Below are positions 10,370-21,307 of a stretch of DNA of 64,000 bases, piece by piece (the first letter of the stretch is position 1; every line of letters begins with the position of its first letter). Under the pieces are notes generated by a model. It was not told where the DNA came from. It did not search any database and saw only the letters and a program-made list of their open reading frames with translations. The position numbers and the translations under genes are program-made. The DNA is from Amphibalanus amphitrite (taxonomy: Eukaryota; Arthropoda; Thecostraca; Balanomorpha; Balanidae), in NCBI RefSeq assembly GCF_019059575.1, contig NW_024881965.1, positions 186,001-250,000 on the forward strand. The letters are read 5' to 3'.

Positions 10370-13300
10370 GTGAGCGACGCGACGGGCTGAGCTGACACGG
10401 ACCGCCTCGTCTGGGGTCGGGAATCGTACCTGAGCTGACACAGCCGCGGGTTTGTGTGGGCGGGCCGGGAGTAGGGACGGACGGCTTCTCACTTCGGCAT
10501 GAGCTGTAAAAGCTGGACTATCGAGGCACCAAAATCGAATCTGCAGGACACCCATAGGATTTTCGTTCTCAGAATTGTATAAAAAAAGAGCGTGGGCTAG
10601 TTTTAAGTGGGGGGTCTTGGAAGCGACAAACTATAACATTTGGCCCGTTGATTGACCCATACCTAGCGTGAAATTGCATTGATTTGCAATGCATAATATG
10701 TTCTCTGACAATTTCAAAAGAAAGGAGCCGCCGAGTTTCCGTGCCGCTAGCCCCCGACCTATCACCCTCTCCCTGTGACAGCGTACCTGTCGCTGTGTCT
10801 CTGGCTGACCCAACCCCTCGCCCTCTCCCTGTGACAGCGTACCTGTCGCTGTGTCTCTGGCTGACCCGAGCCCTCACCCTCTCCCTATGATAGCGTACCT
10901 GTCGCTGCGGAACTGGAAGCCGCTGACCCTGGAGCAGGTCTGCGCCGCCGATGGGCACACGGTGGCCGACATCCTCGGCGACGTCATCAACACGGCCACG
11001 CTGCGCATCTTCTGCCGCGAGACGCCGGCCGGACGGCAGGCGGCCGATGTCAAGGAGCGGCTGCTGCGACTGCTGGTCACGCACGGCAGCGGCATCCTCA
11101 CCGCCTCCGGCTGTCCCCTGGACGAGGTGAGAACCGGGGATCGAACAGAGGAGCGGACAGTGACACATACAGACCCTACAGACCCGGACAGTCACACAGA
11201 CCGGCCATCCTCACCGCCTCCGGCTGTCCGCTGGACGAGGTAAGAACCGGGGATCGAACAGAGCAGCGGACAGTATCACTGACAGACCGGCTATTCTCAC
11301 CGCCTCCGGCTGTCCGCTGGGCGAGATGAGACAGGCCCTGGAAGACTCGTGCAGACCCGACAGACCAGGGGACAGAACAGAGGAGCGGACAGTATTACTG
11401 ACATACCGGCCATCCTGATCGCCGCGCTGACCTGGTGTCCGCTGGACGTCGTCAGACCCGGAGACGGAACGTACGGTCGCCTTAACCAGGGTACCTTTCA
11501 GATGAGAAAACAGGGGCTCTGTTTGGTTTGGGCATATCTACATATGATATTCTCCCCTTGTGTAAAGTTGACTGTGACATACATGCTTTTATCGTACAAT
11601 TTCTGTTGGTTTAATGGTTTTAATTACCCAGTGGCATTCTGTGGGAAAGTGCAAAGCGCTCGTCCTTCGAGTTCGTGCGGCGATATGTAGTTCTGTTCAG
11701 TGGTATGCGGCACTGTGCGGCGATACCGGAGCGCCAATTACCGGTGCGTCGGCCGTCGGCCGCAGTCCGCCGGGCGGCAGCCGACACCGCTCGCCGCCGC
11801 TGTCGTCACCGATGATTTACTCTGCGCCCCGCACCGAGAGACATCTAATGCCATCTTTCGGCAGAATTTAGCGATAAATCTCGCCGCTATCGGTCCCCCT
11901 GGGAAGGCATCCGATCGCCGAACCATATGAAGAGTGGCCGGCCGGGCGACAGCGCCGCCGCGCCACCGCCGCAGCCGCGCCGCAGCCGCCGACCGCCCCT
12001 CGTAATCTCCGACTCTCGAATTCATCGATGAGTTTGCAAACTTACGTCATTTCGAAAATCTACTAAACAGGCCGACGCCAGGTTATCCAATGGAATTAAA
12101 TGGGCTGATGTTACGATAAATATGATTGGTGGAGGCGTGGAGGCGATGATACCCCGATAATAAAGATTGGTTGACCGCAAATGATGATTTAGCGTTCCCG
12201 CGTGACGTTTTAACCAGCCGATAAAAGTAATGTCCCGAGACGGTTTACTGCGATGGTCAATACAAAAGTGCGCGGCGCTCGGTGGGGACGGCCGGCCGTC
12301 GAGAACCGCGCGTGTGATTGAGATGTCGCTACCGACACCCGATTTTTATGGGAGCCCTCCCCTCAGAACTCAGAAGCCATATGCTGCCTTGAGCGACAAC
12401 GTCCACTGTTCATTCATGCAACATGCCTCAGCTTTTTTCATTGTTTCGTTAATGAATCGTAATGAACGAATCGTACGAATTGTTAATGGACAGGATCTAC
12501 GGAACATGCACGACTTCGATCCCCAGTGCGTTTCGATATTGTAACATATTTCTTTAGCATTGTTCTCCGAGTTATTTCTCGAACCATTGAATGATGGTCG
12601 ATGTAATCACATATTAGATGGACATATCATATACTGACAACACGCTTTAGCTAGGCACGCACCGGTTTTTGGTAGCAAACTAAGCCCAGTTCGCTGATAA
12701 TGCCCGGTGTGATCAGACGCAGTAAGACCGCCGAACGTTCTTGCGTCACTGCCGGCCTTTCTCCGAGAAGGCCCGCGTGGCGGCGCTCGGCTTTTCTCAG
12801 AGTGTGATCCGCCCGGACCCAGTGATGACGTGGTCCCGTCTGACCCGGTTCTTATGACAGTCGTATAACGTCCAGCCGCTGCGGCTTAGCGGCGCTCACC
12901 TAATGTGTGCGCTAACGGACTTCTCGTCATCTGAATCCGCTCTCATGAGTTAGACCGGATTACTAGACCATGGACAGTTAAATCGGTTTAACCGCCGCTT
13001 AACCACGTCCCATTTGTGTATGAGCTAACGGTGCTTTATGGCCACGTAAAGCCGATTCACGATTTATGACGAGATGAGCTGGTCAAAGAAAATGGCGTCT
13101 TTAGTGATATTATTTCATGTGCTGCCTAGAACTGCATGAATATTTCACGATCAAACATACATTCGTAAATGATCTAAAGTGAATGGTTGTCATGCTATGA
13201 GGAAAAAGGTAAGTGAAATTCTAGGAAAGAGTAGCAGGGAGTAAACCAATGAAGGTAGTGGCCAGTGGGTGCGACTGCATAACTCAGTAACTATGCAATA

Positions 13301-16300
13301 TTGCAGCGCAACTGTTACCTGAATATGCGCAGAGGGTATAAATGATTTCCGCCTCTTGTTTGTTTGTTTGTTTGTTTTGTTGGGTTAGGCCCTTTCGGTC
13401 GACAAGACCATTGCAGAGCCGGAAGGATGATAGGATTTAGGGGGAGACATTGGTCTGGGCAGGCACCCTAGTGAGTCGCCGGGGCTGAGCCCGTCCAGAG
13501 GACAGGCCACCCAGCCCCAAGGCACTCACTGCACCCGGCTACGGGGTGCGCTCCCTCGGGAGCAGCGGTGCCGCTCCAAGGGAGCAGCCCGCATGAGATA
13601 AAGTTGCCTGTCCAGCCCGGAAGGGGGTTGTGGCGTGGAGGAGAAGGATTTCAGTATCCTGAGGATAGAAGCACGGATAGGTGATTTCCGCCTCAACATC
13701 GTTGTGACTATATACCCGTTAGTTAGTTCTACGTAAGGTAGCTGCCAGCCAGGTACTGTAACAACTATGTCGGCCGGACCAGGATATATTGAGAGACGGA
13801 CGGCCAGCCTCCGTGTCGATCGGAGGAGCAGTGCCGCTGACCGGCCGTATCGCCGGGGGAGGGGAGGGTGCGGAGGAGGGGGGGGGGCTACAGGTCACTC
13901 TGGCGCGGCGCGGCGCGGCCATTTTCCGTGCGATCGCCCGACGACCGGCCCTCGATTCACACCTCGCGATTTATTGGCACTGCCAATCGCCGGACATCTT
14001 AACTGGGCGCGCCGTGCCGGCCAGAAAGTACACAATATCCGCACGGCCGCTGAGTTATAGGCGGCCCTCCATCACAGGGATTGGCCGAAATGGCTCCAAA
14101 CCAAGCCAGTGACGCCCGTTTTTGATGCCGACTCCAGCCACGCGGACAATTGCAACTGATCTTCAATAATCTCACATAAATTCTTAGATTTGTTAGGGAT
14201 TTCCTCTGGTAATGGGGATTTGTGGCGCACGGGCAACTTTACGACTTTCCAGGGGATTGGCGGCGGGCGGTGGCCGGTGGCCGGCGCCGCCGCCCGGCCC
14301 GCTCTGGCCCCGTATAATTGGTGCGATGTGATGGACTGCGGCGGGGACAGGGCGCCGCGCCGACACGGGGCGTCGTTAGCGGAGCAGTTGGCGATCTGCA
14401 GTGATCCAGTTTCAGTGGTGGTGCCGCTTCCCGGACCGATCGAACGGCCACAGCGAGTTTGTTAGCGGCGTGGAGAACGACGGAGAGTGTCTGGCCTCGG
14501 ACGCACTCTCTACGGTCGGGGTCGCTCGCCTCTGAAACAGCTCGTGTTATGCCTGTTGTGATGCTTATGAGAGATCGCTAGTGAATGTTGTAAGGTGATG
14601 CAAGGCATTGTTATCTGTGGCATGCAGACGACAAGCTCACCTTACGGTTGAGCTTGCACATTAGACACAAACTTGCTTTCCTACCCGTCTCTTCCCATGT
14701 CATTTTTTATGTCCCTGATGACAGTTGCAGCGACTCCACGGTACCTGACCCCGGTTTGGTGCGGTCTCTCCTCAGAGCACGCTGGCACACCTGACGTCGG
14801 AGGCGCTGCCCAGCCTGTCGGCCGAGACGGTGCTGCGCTTCAACCAGTGGTACGAGGCGCAGAAGCTGAGCCGCAGTGGCAGCGGCCAGGCGCAGGAGCA
14901 GCGGGAGCAGCGGGCCGAGGTCAACTCCTCCTCCTGTCAGGTGAGCAGGTGTTTCCACCCCCATTCAACCGGAAGGAGTAACTGATTACGGTTCCCGAAA
15001 CGACGAATAGTGAAGTACAGTGCAAAACTTTACGGAGACGGTAAAACTCAGAGCGCTGAGCAAGCATGGACCGACCTTTCCTTAATTGTAGGATAAGGTC
15101 TTGCAGAATTAACGACTCCGCGTTGGTTCTTTCAGGCTTCTCACGACCACTTCCACCAGTGCAGCAAGCCTCGTGTGCGCACCAGCTTCGACATGGAGTA
15201 CGAGATCCCCAAGCTGCAGAAGTGGTATTCCATCAACCCACACCCGAATAAAATGCAGGTGAGTCCACAGCGTCATAAGGCGATCATCAATTACATAAAA
15301 AGGGCGAAATTCTATGGGTAGTCTGCACCCGCGATCTCTGTTACGAAAGCACGGTGGTAATGGAATTAATAATGCTCCAGTAACCTCAACTAACGTTCTG
15401 CTGTGACTACCTCTGCATACGCTAAATTAGTTAGACCTCAGATACAGCTGCACCGAAATCACTTTTTGCCACTTTTCCGCCAGAATCATCTCTCCTTTAT
15501 TCGCAATCCTGCGGTCTTGGCCAGGCAATGACTGTTGACTGTCGACAGGGTCCCTACTCTCTAGTTTGAGACGCTCCGGATACGACGTTTGTCGTCTGAC
15601 ATTTAATTTTAGCACGGCACTTAGCGGTTAGTCTTACCGTCGCTGATCGCCTCGTTCCCCTTCTGCAGATGCAGTACTTTATGGAAGAGCTCAACTTCTA
15701 CCGAGGCGGCCGCAACCGGAAGCCACTCGAGATCAACAACATCATTTACTGGTTCAAAAACTCGCGGGCGGCACAGAAGAAGTTTGAGCAGCGCGCGCAG
15801 AACGGTCCGGCCGCCAGTCCGGTGCTGGAGCCGAGCGAGGACGACTGCTCGCTCTCGGCCTCCGAGGAGCCGGACGGCGAGGACGCGCACATGACCTCCG
15901 AGCCGGCGCTGGACGACGTGAAGCACGAGGACGGCTCGGACGGCGACGCCGAGACGGATCGGCGCGACTCGACGGCGGCCGGCTCGCCGCAGTCGCTCGT
16001 CCACCCGGCCACCTCGCTCGTCTCGCCCTACATGGGCCACATGACGTCGGCGCACTTCGAGCGCATTGGCTACGGCGTGGACCCGTCCGTGTTCCGTCAG
16101 TCCATGTCCATGTACATGTCCGGCTGCCTGCCCGGCCTGCAGAACGTCGGCTACCCCGCCATCGGCATGGGCGCCGAGCACCAGCGCAAGCGCAACCGCA
16201 CCTTCATCGACCCGATCAGCGAGGTGCCGCTGCTAGAGAACTGGTTCAGTCTCAACACGCACCCCTGCCACACCACCATCCTGCAGTACACGGACGAGCT

Positions 16301-16487
16301 GAACCGGCAGCCGTACCGGCAAAAGTTCCCCAAACTCGAGCCCAAGAACGTCCAGTTTTGGTTCAAGAACCGGCGCGCCAAGAACAAGCGTCTGCGATCG
16401 GCCATGTCGCCCCTGCGGTCGGAGCTCAGTCAGGACTCGATCGGCTCGCGACAGGAGCTCTCCAGGAGCTCGCTGGGAGCTTGCTAG
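10178..16487 (+). CDS. dve: defective proventriculus / SATB-family homeodomain transcription factor, 3' part of gene (5 exons seen)
   Basis: Five exons (10178-10369, 10894-11126, 14776-14940, 15136-15258, 15669-16487) join in phase into about 510 codons ending at TAG. In order they encode a ULD/CMP oligomerisation domain (exons 1-2, begins LPVRFVVEFIDLP), a CUT-like helical segment (exon 3, LRFNQWYEAQKL), a first homeodomain split between exons 4 and 5 (WYSINPHPNK ... IIYWFKNSRAAQKK), an acidic linker, and a second homeodomain (RKRNRTFIDP ... VQFWFKNRRAKNKR). Both recognition helices read WFKN, so both carry lysine at homeodomain position 50, the class that prefers TAATCC. This architecture is that of Drosophila dve and C. 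elegans dve-1, relatives of vertebrate SATB. Family role: nuclear DNA-binding regulator in midgut, eye and appendage development. The N-terminal exons are not recognised; they may lie in 1-10 kb or outside the window. Confidence 0.9.
10765..10900 (+). repeat. tandem copies of the dve exon b acceptor region
   Basis: CAGCGTACCTGTCGCTG recurs with AG at 10781, 10837 and 10893, period 56. The first two continue into TGTCTCTGGCTGACC rather than exon sequence. Confidence 0.85.
10894..11126 (+). CDS. dve: dve exon b: second half of ULD domain
   Basis: The acceptor is an unusual gatag and the donor is gacgag|gtgaga. The exon encodes YLSLRNWKPLTLEQV ... ADILGDVINTATLRIF, which matches the SATB/dve ULD pattern of a NW.P motif followed by V.D.L.DV. 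Both edges are tandemly copied into the flanking introns: extra acceptor-like copies end at 10781 and 10837, and an extra donor lies at 11240. Confidence 0.85.
11090..11460 (+). repeat. tandem copies of the dve exon b donor region
   Basis: CCTCACCGCCTCCGGCTGTC ... GACGAGGTGAGAACC recurs with donors at 11127 and 11240, a mutated copy at about 11325 (GCGAGATGAG) and a degenerate one near 11440. Confidence 0.85.
11461..14775. other. dve intron between exons b and c
   Basis: Contains GC-rich patches at 11700-12010 and 13760-14480 and the SINE-like copy A. No other conserved coding segment was seen. Confidence 0.6.
13356..13669 (-). mobile_element. SINE-like element, copy A
   Basis: It is a reverse-complement homologue of 37470-37790. 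Read on the minus strand it ends with AACCCAACAAAACAAACAAA and an (AAAC)n tail. The shared body includes GCGGTGCCGCTCCAAGGGAG and the AGCCGGGTGCAG core. No pol III boxes were identified. Confidence 0.65.
14776..14940 (+). CDS. dve: dve exon c: CUT-like segment
   Basis: The exon has 55 codons in phase 0, acceptor ctcag and donor tgtcag|gtgagc. It encodes STLAHLTSEALPSLSAETVL followed by RFNQWYEAQKL, like the CUTL helices that follow the ULD in SATB/dve. A glutamine/glutamate-rich tail follows. Confidence 0.85.
15136..15258 (+). CDS. dve: dve exon d: start of homeodomain 1
   Basis: The exon has 41 codons in phase 0, acceptor ttcag and donor atgcag|gtgagt. It encodes KPRVRTSFDMEYEIPKLQKW and then YSINPHPNKMQ, the N-terminal arm and helix 1 of homeodomain 1. 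Confidence 0.9.
15669..16487 (+). CDS. dve: dve terminal exon: rest of homeodomain 1, acidic linker, homeodomain 2
   Basis: This exon encodes 272 residues plus TAG. Residues 1-45 complete homeodomain 1. Residues 50-105 are acidic and serine-rich. About residues 171-240 form homeodomain 2. A short serine/arginine tail follows. The exon starts at ATGCAG after ctgcag; a second AG lies six bases in (ctgcagATGCAG), so a shorter form lacking two residues inside homeodomain 1 is possible. The longer form best preserves homeodomain length. Confidence 0.92.
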   Translation: MQYFMEELNFYRGGRNRKPLEINNIIYWFKNSRAAQKKFEQRAQNGPAASPVLEPSEDDCSLSASEEPDGEDAHMTSEPALDDVKHEDGSDGDAETDRRDSTAAGSPQSLVHPATSLVSPYMGHMTSAHFERIGYGVDPSVFRQSMSMYMSGCLPGLQNVGYPAIGMGAEHQRKRNRTFIDPISEVPLLENWFSLNTHPCHTTILQYTDELNRQPYRQKFPKLEPKNVQFWFKNRRAKNKRLRSAMSPLRSELSQDSIGSRQELSRSSLGAC

Positions 16488-17260
16488 GCTCACAGGGTCT
16501 GCGCCAGTTCCTTGGTCCCGTTCCGTTGGTTGGGGGGTCTGATAGGGACTGCGATCGCCGGCTTTGATTCGCTAACGGGCATTCAGAGGTCGGCTTTCCC
16601 GCCGCTCTTTGCGCTTACAATCAATGTCACCTCCCCGCCTGGGTTAGCCGTCGGATCTCAGTTCACGCAGGCTAAGTCGACGCCGCGTGAAGCGCTGGCG
16701 TTTCCAGGAACGCGGCCACGAGTCGTAACCGAGCTTGTTCGTGCCCGGCCGACCGCGCCGTGCGGCAGGCTGGGTGACCGTCGCAGCCCTGTCGAGCTTG
16801 TATCCAGAGCTGGGGACCGGAGGCCCTGCCCGGTCGGTCGCGCTCACTTGTACTTGATCTCAGAGACAGACGGGCAGGCGTGCGGTGCACGCTGTTCGTT
16901 TTGTACCGCCGCGCCTCCGCAGTCAGTGACTGTCGCCGTTCGTAGTTGGTTAGACCGCCGCGCCGCGCTGTCGTGAAGTCAATCGGCTGACGTGTGCTCG
17001 TTATGTGACAAGTAGTCTATTTAATCGTTGAGCGAGTCAGCGGGCGCCGGTCGACCCCGTGGGTCGCCGCGCCCTCCACTGACTCCTCGGGTGATTCCGG
17101 CGCGTGGGGCAGTCATGGCGCGGCCTCGACGATCGGTCCGCAGCTGCGGAGCGAGCCGGCGAGGCCAGCTGCCCCGTGTCGGTGTTTGTCTCTCGATGTC
17201 TGATCGTGCAATCATTGGAATATTATCCCCGTAATAAATATGTTATATGTTGATCAACAA
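16488..17260 (+). other. dve 3' UTR (inferred)
   Basis: There is no open frame of interest after the dve stop. The first good polyadenylation hexamer is AATAAA at 17233-17238, implying a 3' UTR of roughly 770 bases. The first 600 bases are GC-rich like the exon, and composition drops sharply near the signal. Confidence 0.5.
17233..17238 (+). promoter_or_regulatory. polyadenylation signal, dve
   Basis: This is an AATAAA hexamer about 750 bases after the dve stop, at the change from GC-rich to AT-rich sequence. Confidence 0.45.
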
Positions 17261-20200
17261 CTGAGTATGAAACATCCCGATCGGTAGAATTCGTATTCCT
17301 CTTGTTCGTAGTAAAAATCACCCCTATAAATACACCGTCGTCAAAGATATTTCAGCTGCTCATACCATCGGTTGTGTATATATTCGCAAGAGCACCATGA
17401 GCACAGAGCATAGGTACCTATTTAGCTGCCACTAGCATGTTCCAGAACCTGCTTGATCTGTCGTCGATAAAAATATGATTCGTGAATCGTGAGAAAGTTG
17501 CAGCTGACAGGTCACGTTCCTTCGTCATCTGTCATATTCCAGTTATACGGCTATCAGCAGTCAAGCTGACATGTCTCTAATCAGATTCAAATCAATCCGT
17601 TTTACAGCTGCAAAGGTCATGACATTTCGAAGCCTTGTCGGCGGAGTATTTCAGCGACATGCCACAAACCACCGGGACACCGAACCAATAGTCTCCGTAA
17701 TCCTCCCGCGAATTAGTAAGCAGCCGCGCAGCTGCTGACAGGTTCAGCCGACAGCTGTTTGGGGGCCACATTTCCATCAGCCATGTCCCACCAAATATCT
17801 CGGCGGTGTATGTACAAACGTGCAGCCGCGAGCCCGGCCCAATAGCGTCCTGAGGTGGGCGGCGCGGTTCCGGCTCCGTCTCTGTGGGACCGGAGAGCGA
17901 CTAACCACGTCACTGGCTACCGTTAGCCGCTCGCAGTTCAGCCGGCGTCACGGACACAGGTAATCCTGCCAATAACTCGCCAGATGAATGATCGCTAGAA
18001 AGATTGAAATAAAATTCATCGGTACGGATACTAACAAGACATCGGACATTTTTCCCGGAAGAACAGCTGCGAAACATTGCGGATTTATGAAAGGTAGAAT
18101 CCTAACCCGGACTTGGTCGATTATTAAAAAAAAAAAACAGTGATTTGTGAAAATACTGCATGCACCCACCAGATGGATTCAACGAGAAACAATAAGTGAT
18201 ACAGACTTCAGGTATTGGGATTAGGCAGGCATAAATGGTTGAAGAAATGGTTCACCGCTATACAAGAACAGACCAATCCGTGGTCCACGGACGCCGGGAG
18301 ATGACGTTATGCCGAACTGCTGAGTGTAGGGAACGGAAGCTACACAAAGCACAGTCTGAGGCTGACCTCAGAGCTACAGCCAGAGTTCGAGATAGTCAGA
18401 TCTTCAGTCAGCCTACACACATTAGTCCCAGAATCACGGTTAGGATCAAGTTCGAAATGACGCTAGTTCGACCAGTCCATGTCCACTGTCTGGGGCGCAG
18501 ACCCCGAGTGAAATGGGTTAGATGGTGAGAAGTCTCTCCCGCGCCGCGGAGAGGTGGTGTGAACTGCTCACCGGGAGCGGATGGGGAGGGGAGGGGGAGG
18601 GGCTGCGAGGCCACGCTCCGGGTGGATCGGTCCACTCAACCGCGAGACATTGTCTCAGCGCTGAGCGCTCCGTCTCCAGCTAGGCTCCGAGCCCAGCGGT
18701 GGCTCACCGGCACTCGGCTCTCAGCTTAGTCAAACTATCTCATTTCCCAAAGCTTATTATGTTTTGTTAAAATCGCATTACCAAAATCGAGGGGATTCCG
18801 CGATAAGTTCAGTGTGTAAGCTGTCGCCAGTGTTCGGATGGCGGTAGATAGAAGGACGCGTGACAATAATGGACGAGCACATTTGCTGTGGGGAGGTGCG
18901 GAATATTAAACAGCTCTTCTCAATATGGTGTTAGCTGTTACCACACGTCTTGAAAACACAAAGGTAGATACTAAGTTGGTTCTCTTCACATAAACGCTCT
19001 AAATCACATACTGAATCACTAAAATCACTGACAATGATAGCTGATCAGTTTCCGGAGGGCGGAGGACGTTGATCTGACTCCTGCGGCGCTCCGCCCGCGG
19101 CGCCCGCCCCGCAGTGCCGCGGTCAGTTAGTTCCGGGGTGTGACGGAGGGCCCGGCAGCGCGGCCCGACCGGCACCCCTCTCGCCACCAGTCACCGTCAC
19201 CCGACCGCGGCTCGATTTCCGTCGCGCCGGACGGAGCAGAGTCGAAACCGTCCATCTGCCGAGCGCGGCCGCCGGCCCGCGCGGCCCTATTTCCGGCAGA
19301 GGCGCCGAGCGATATTCATATTGTCGTTCACCTCTCGACGCGGCCCGATCGAGTCTCGAGCCCCGCTGCCACAGGCTCGGCTCGATCAAAATACGGAGCT
19401 GCCCCTGCGTGCTGTTGGACCATTCGCATCTGTCGATTTAAATGATGATAATAAAGATGATACAATAATAATAAAGCCAGCGATGAGCGATACGCGGCTC
19501 ATATGGATGATGCCTCGCATGTTTTACATTACAGTGCACAAATGACCTCCATACCTATGTTTGGTGAGTGGAGTGGATGACTATCGTGCAGTTTCGGTCT
19601 GACTGACCTAATAGACCCAGCTAAATAAGCTTCAGGCTTTCATACCGCATAAATTTCCCTGCGTTGTGTAACACGACAGCAGTCCGAAAGTCGACTCGGG
19701 ACGGACGGAAAGCTGCAGTTGGTAGGCTGTGCCGCAGCACGCCCGTGTAGTGCGGGACGCTCCGTGGCGCTTAGTCCTCTCACGTCTGAGAGCGTATTTA
19801 TCGCTATTTTTCCGTGCTTTGACCTGTAAATCGGAAGTGCGGTGGGGAATGTCGCCGGAAATGAACATTTCACTTCCTTGAACAAGTGCATTAAATTAAT
19901 AAAACGCCAAATTTCATAAAAAGGCGGTAACGTCACTTTAAAACAAAACAATGAAAACGTGCAGGGAATTAGGAATTAATCAGCTCAACTGTGCTCGCCA
20001 GCTAACCAAAGTTCCAGCGATATTGTCAGAGGTAAGAAGATGAAACAGATGGAGGGCAAAAACGACTGGCATCGCGTCATGCAAACTTAGTCCAACACTT
20101 TAAAACATCATATCACGGTTGTCACAGAGGCTACGGCTGACATCATGGCTTCTTATCTTGCCCACCATAGACACTACGATTTACTAATCCACTTAATAGG

Positions 20201-21307
20201 ACAGACACTCATGACGGAAACTCGCCATTCTAAACATATACACTGGACATGATCATGGTATCGCGGCATAATGTTTGCGCAAGGGCCGGTTAAAACGCGT
20301 TTATTTCGCCTTTGTGAATCTGCCTGCCCACAAATAGCGCTATTCCTTTTCGCACTGGACAGGGGCTCCGCTTTGGTCTCAGGGTTGGGGGATGGGGGTT
20401 CAACCTAAAAATGCACACCCTTATACATAAGGCTGCACTACGGAAGTGAAATTATTGCGGGGTCCGGATCCTGCCCCCTCCCCCCTGGTGGCAGAGCCCC
20501 TGATAATGGAGTTGTATCTTTCACTTCTTGGGAATTAGGACCCAAGTCCAATTAAAAACGGGTACCTATGCCGTGTGTATTGAATTGGCTTGCTCATAAC
20601 TGCTTGTATCGGTTGTTGTTGATCGGGAGGGAAGAGAATAATCAATAGTTGTTGCCTGGGATCACAAAAATTAAATGTGGGAGCTCAGCTGGTGGTCAGG
20701 GGTCATATGCAAGGCCAACACACCAAAAAATAATTACACTCTTCGGTTCTTCGGAGCCAAGTACTCCCATTAAGATGCTTCCTTAACTCACTCTTGCGCG
20801 CGTCAGGTGTTGACCTACACTCGACACACTCTTGAACACGTGACTGCTTTTTTGGAAATACTCCCAAAGGGGTTTTGGGGTCGATGGTCATGAGGGGTGA
20901 TTGCCAGCGCTCGCCTGTGTATGTCGTCCCGTAGGGAATTTGGTTAAAAAGAAAAATCAGACGCCCAGTGAAAAGACTGGGCCTCGCGTCGATCAAACAC
21001 CGCCGGATTCGCGTCGATCCGGCGGTGTTTATATGAAACTACTGACGGGAATAGGTATTCCGCGGTTGGCGGGAGCAGCAACAGACAGTTGAATTAATTT
21101 GAATGTAAAAGATTTGTGCGATTGTGCACGAGCATGTGCCGCTTCAGTGAAGTTTCCTTTTTTCCCGGGCAGCCCGAAATTTGCCGATGAAACGGCAGAG
21201 GGGGAGTATTCACCTAGGAAGTATTCATTTAGTGCGGTGTCTGGCCTGGCTTGGTAAATCCACCCATAACAAATACCTATAAGAAAAATAGCATTTATAC
21301 AATGCAA
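17261..21307. other. intergenic, no gene recognised
   Basis: AT-rich with GC patches at 18530-18620 and 19060-19400. Two short perfect hairpins lie at 20963-20982 and 20995-21030. Confidence 0.4.
18583..18602 (+). other. G-quadruplex-capable tract
   Basis: Four G runs of four to five with single-A loops (GGGGAGGGGAGGGGGAGGGG). Confidence 0.6.

Noticed and set aside
15621-16181. 186-codon minus-strand frame
   Set aside because: Antisense shadow of the dve terminal exon, with histidine/arginine/valine-rich nonsense composition.
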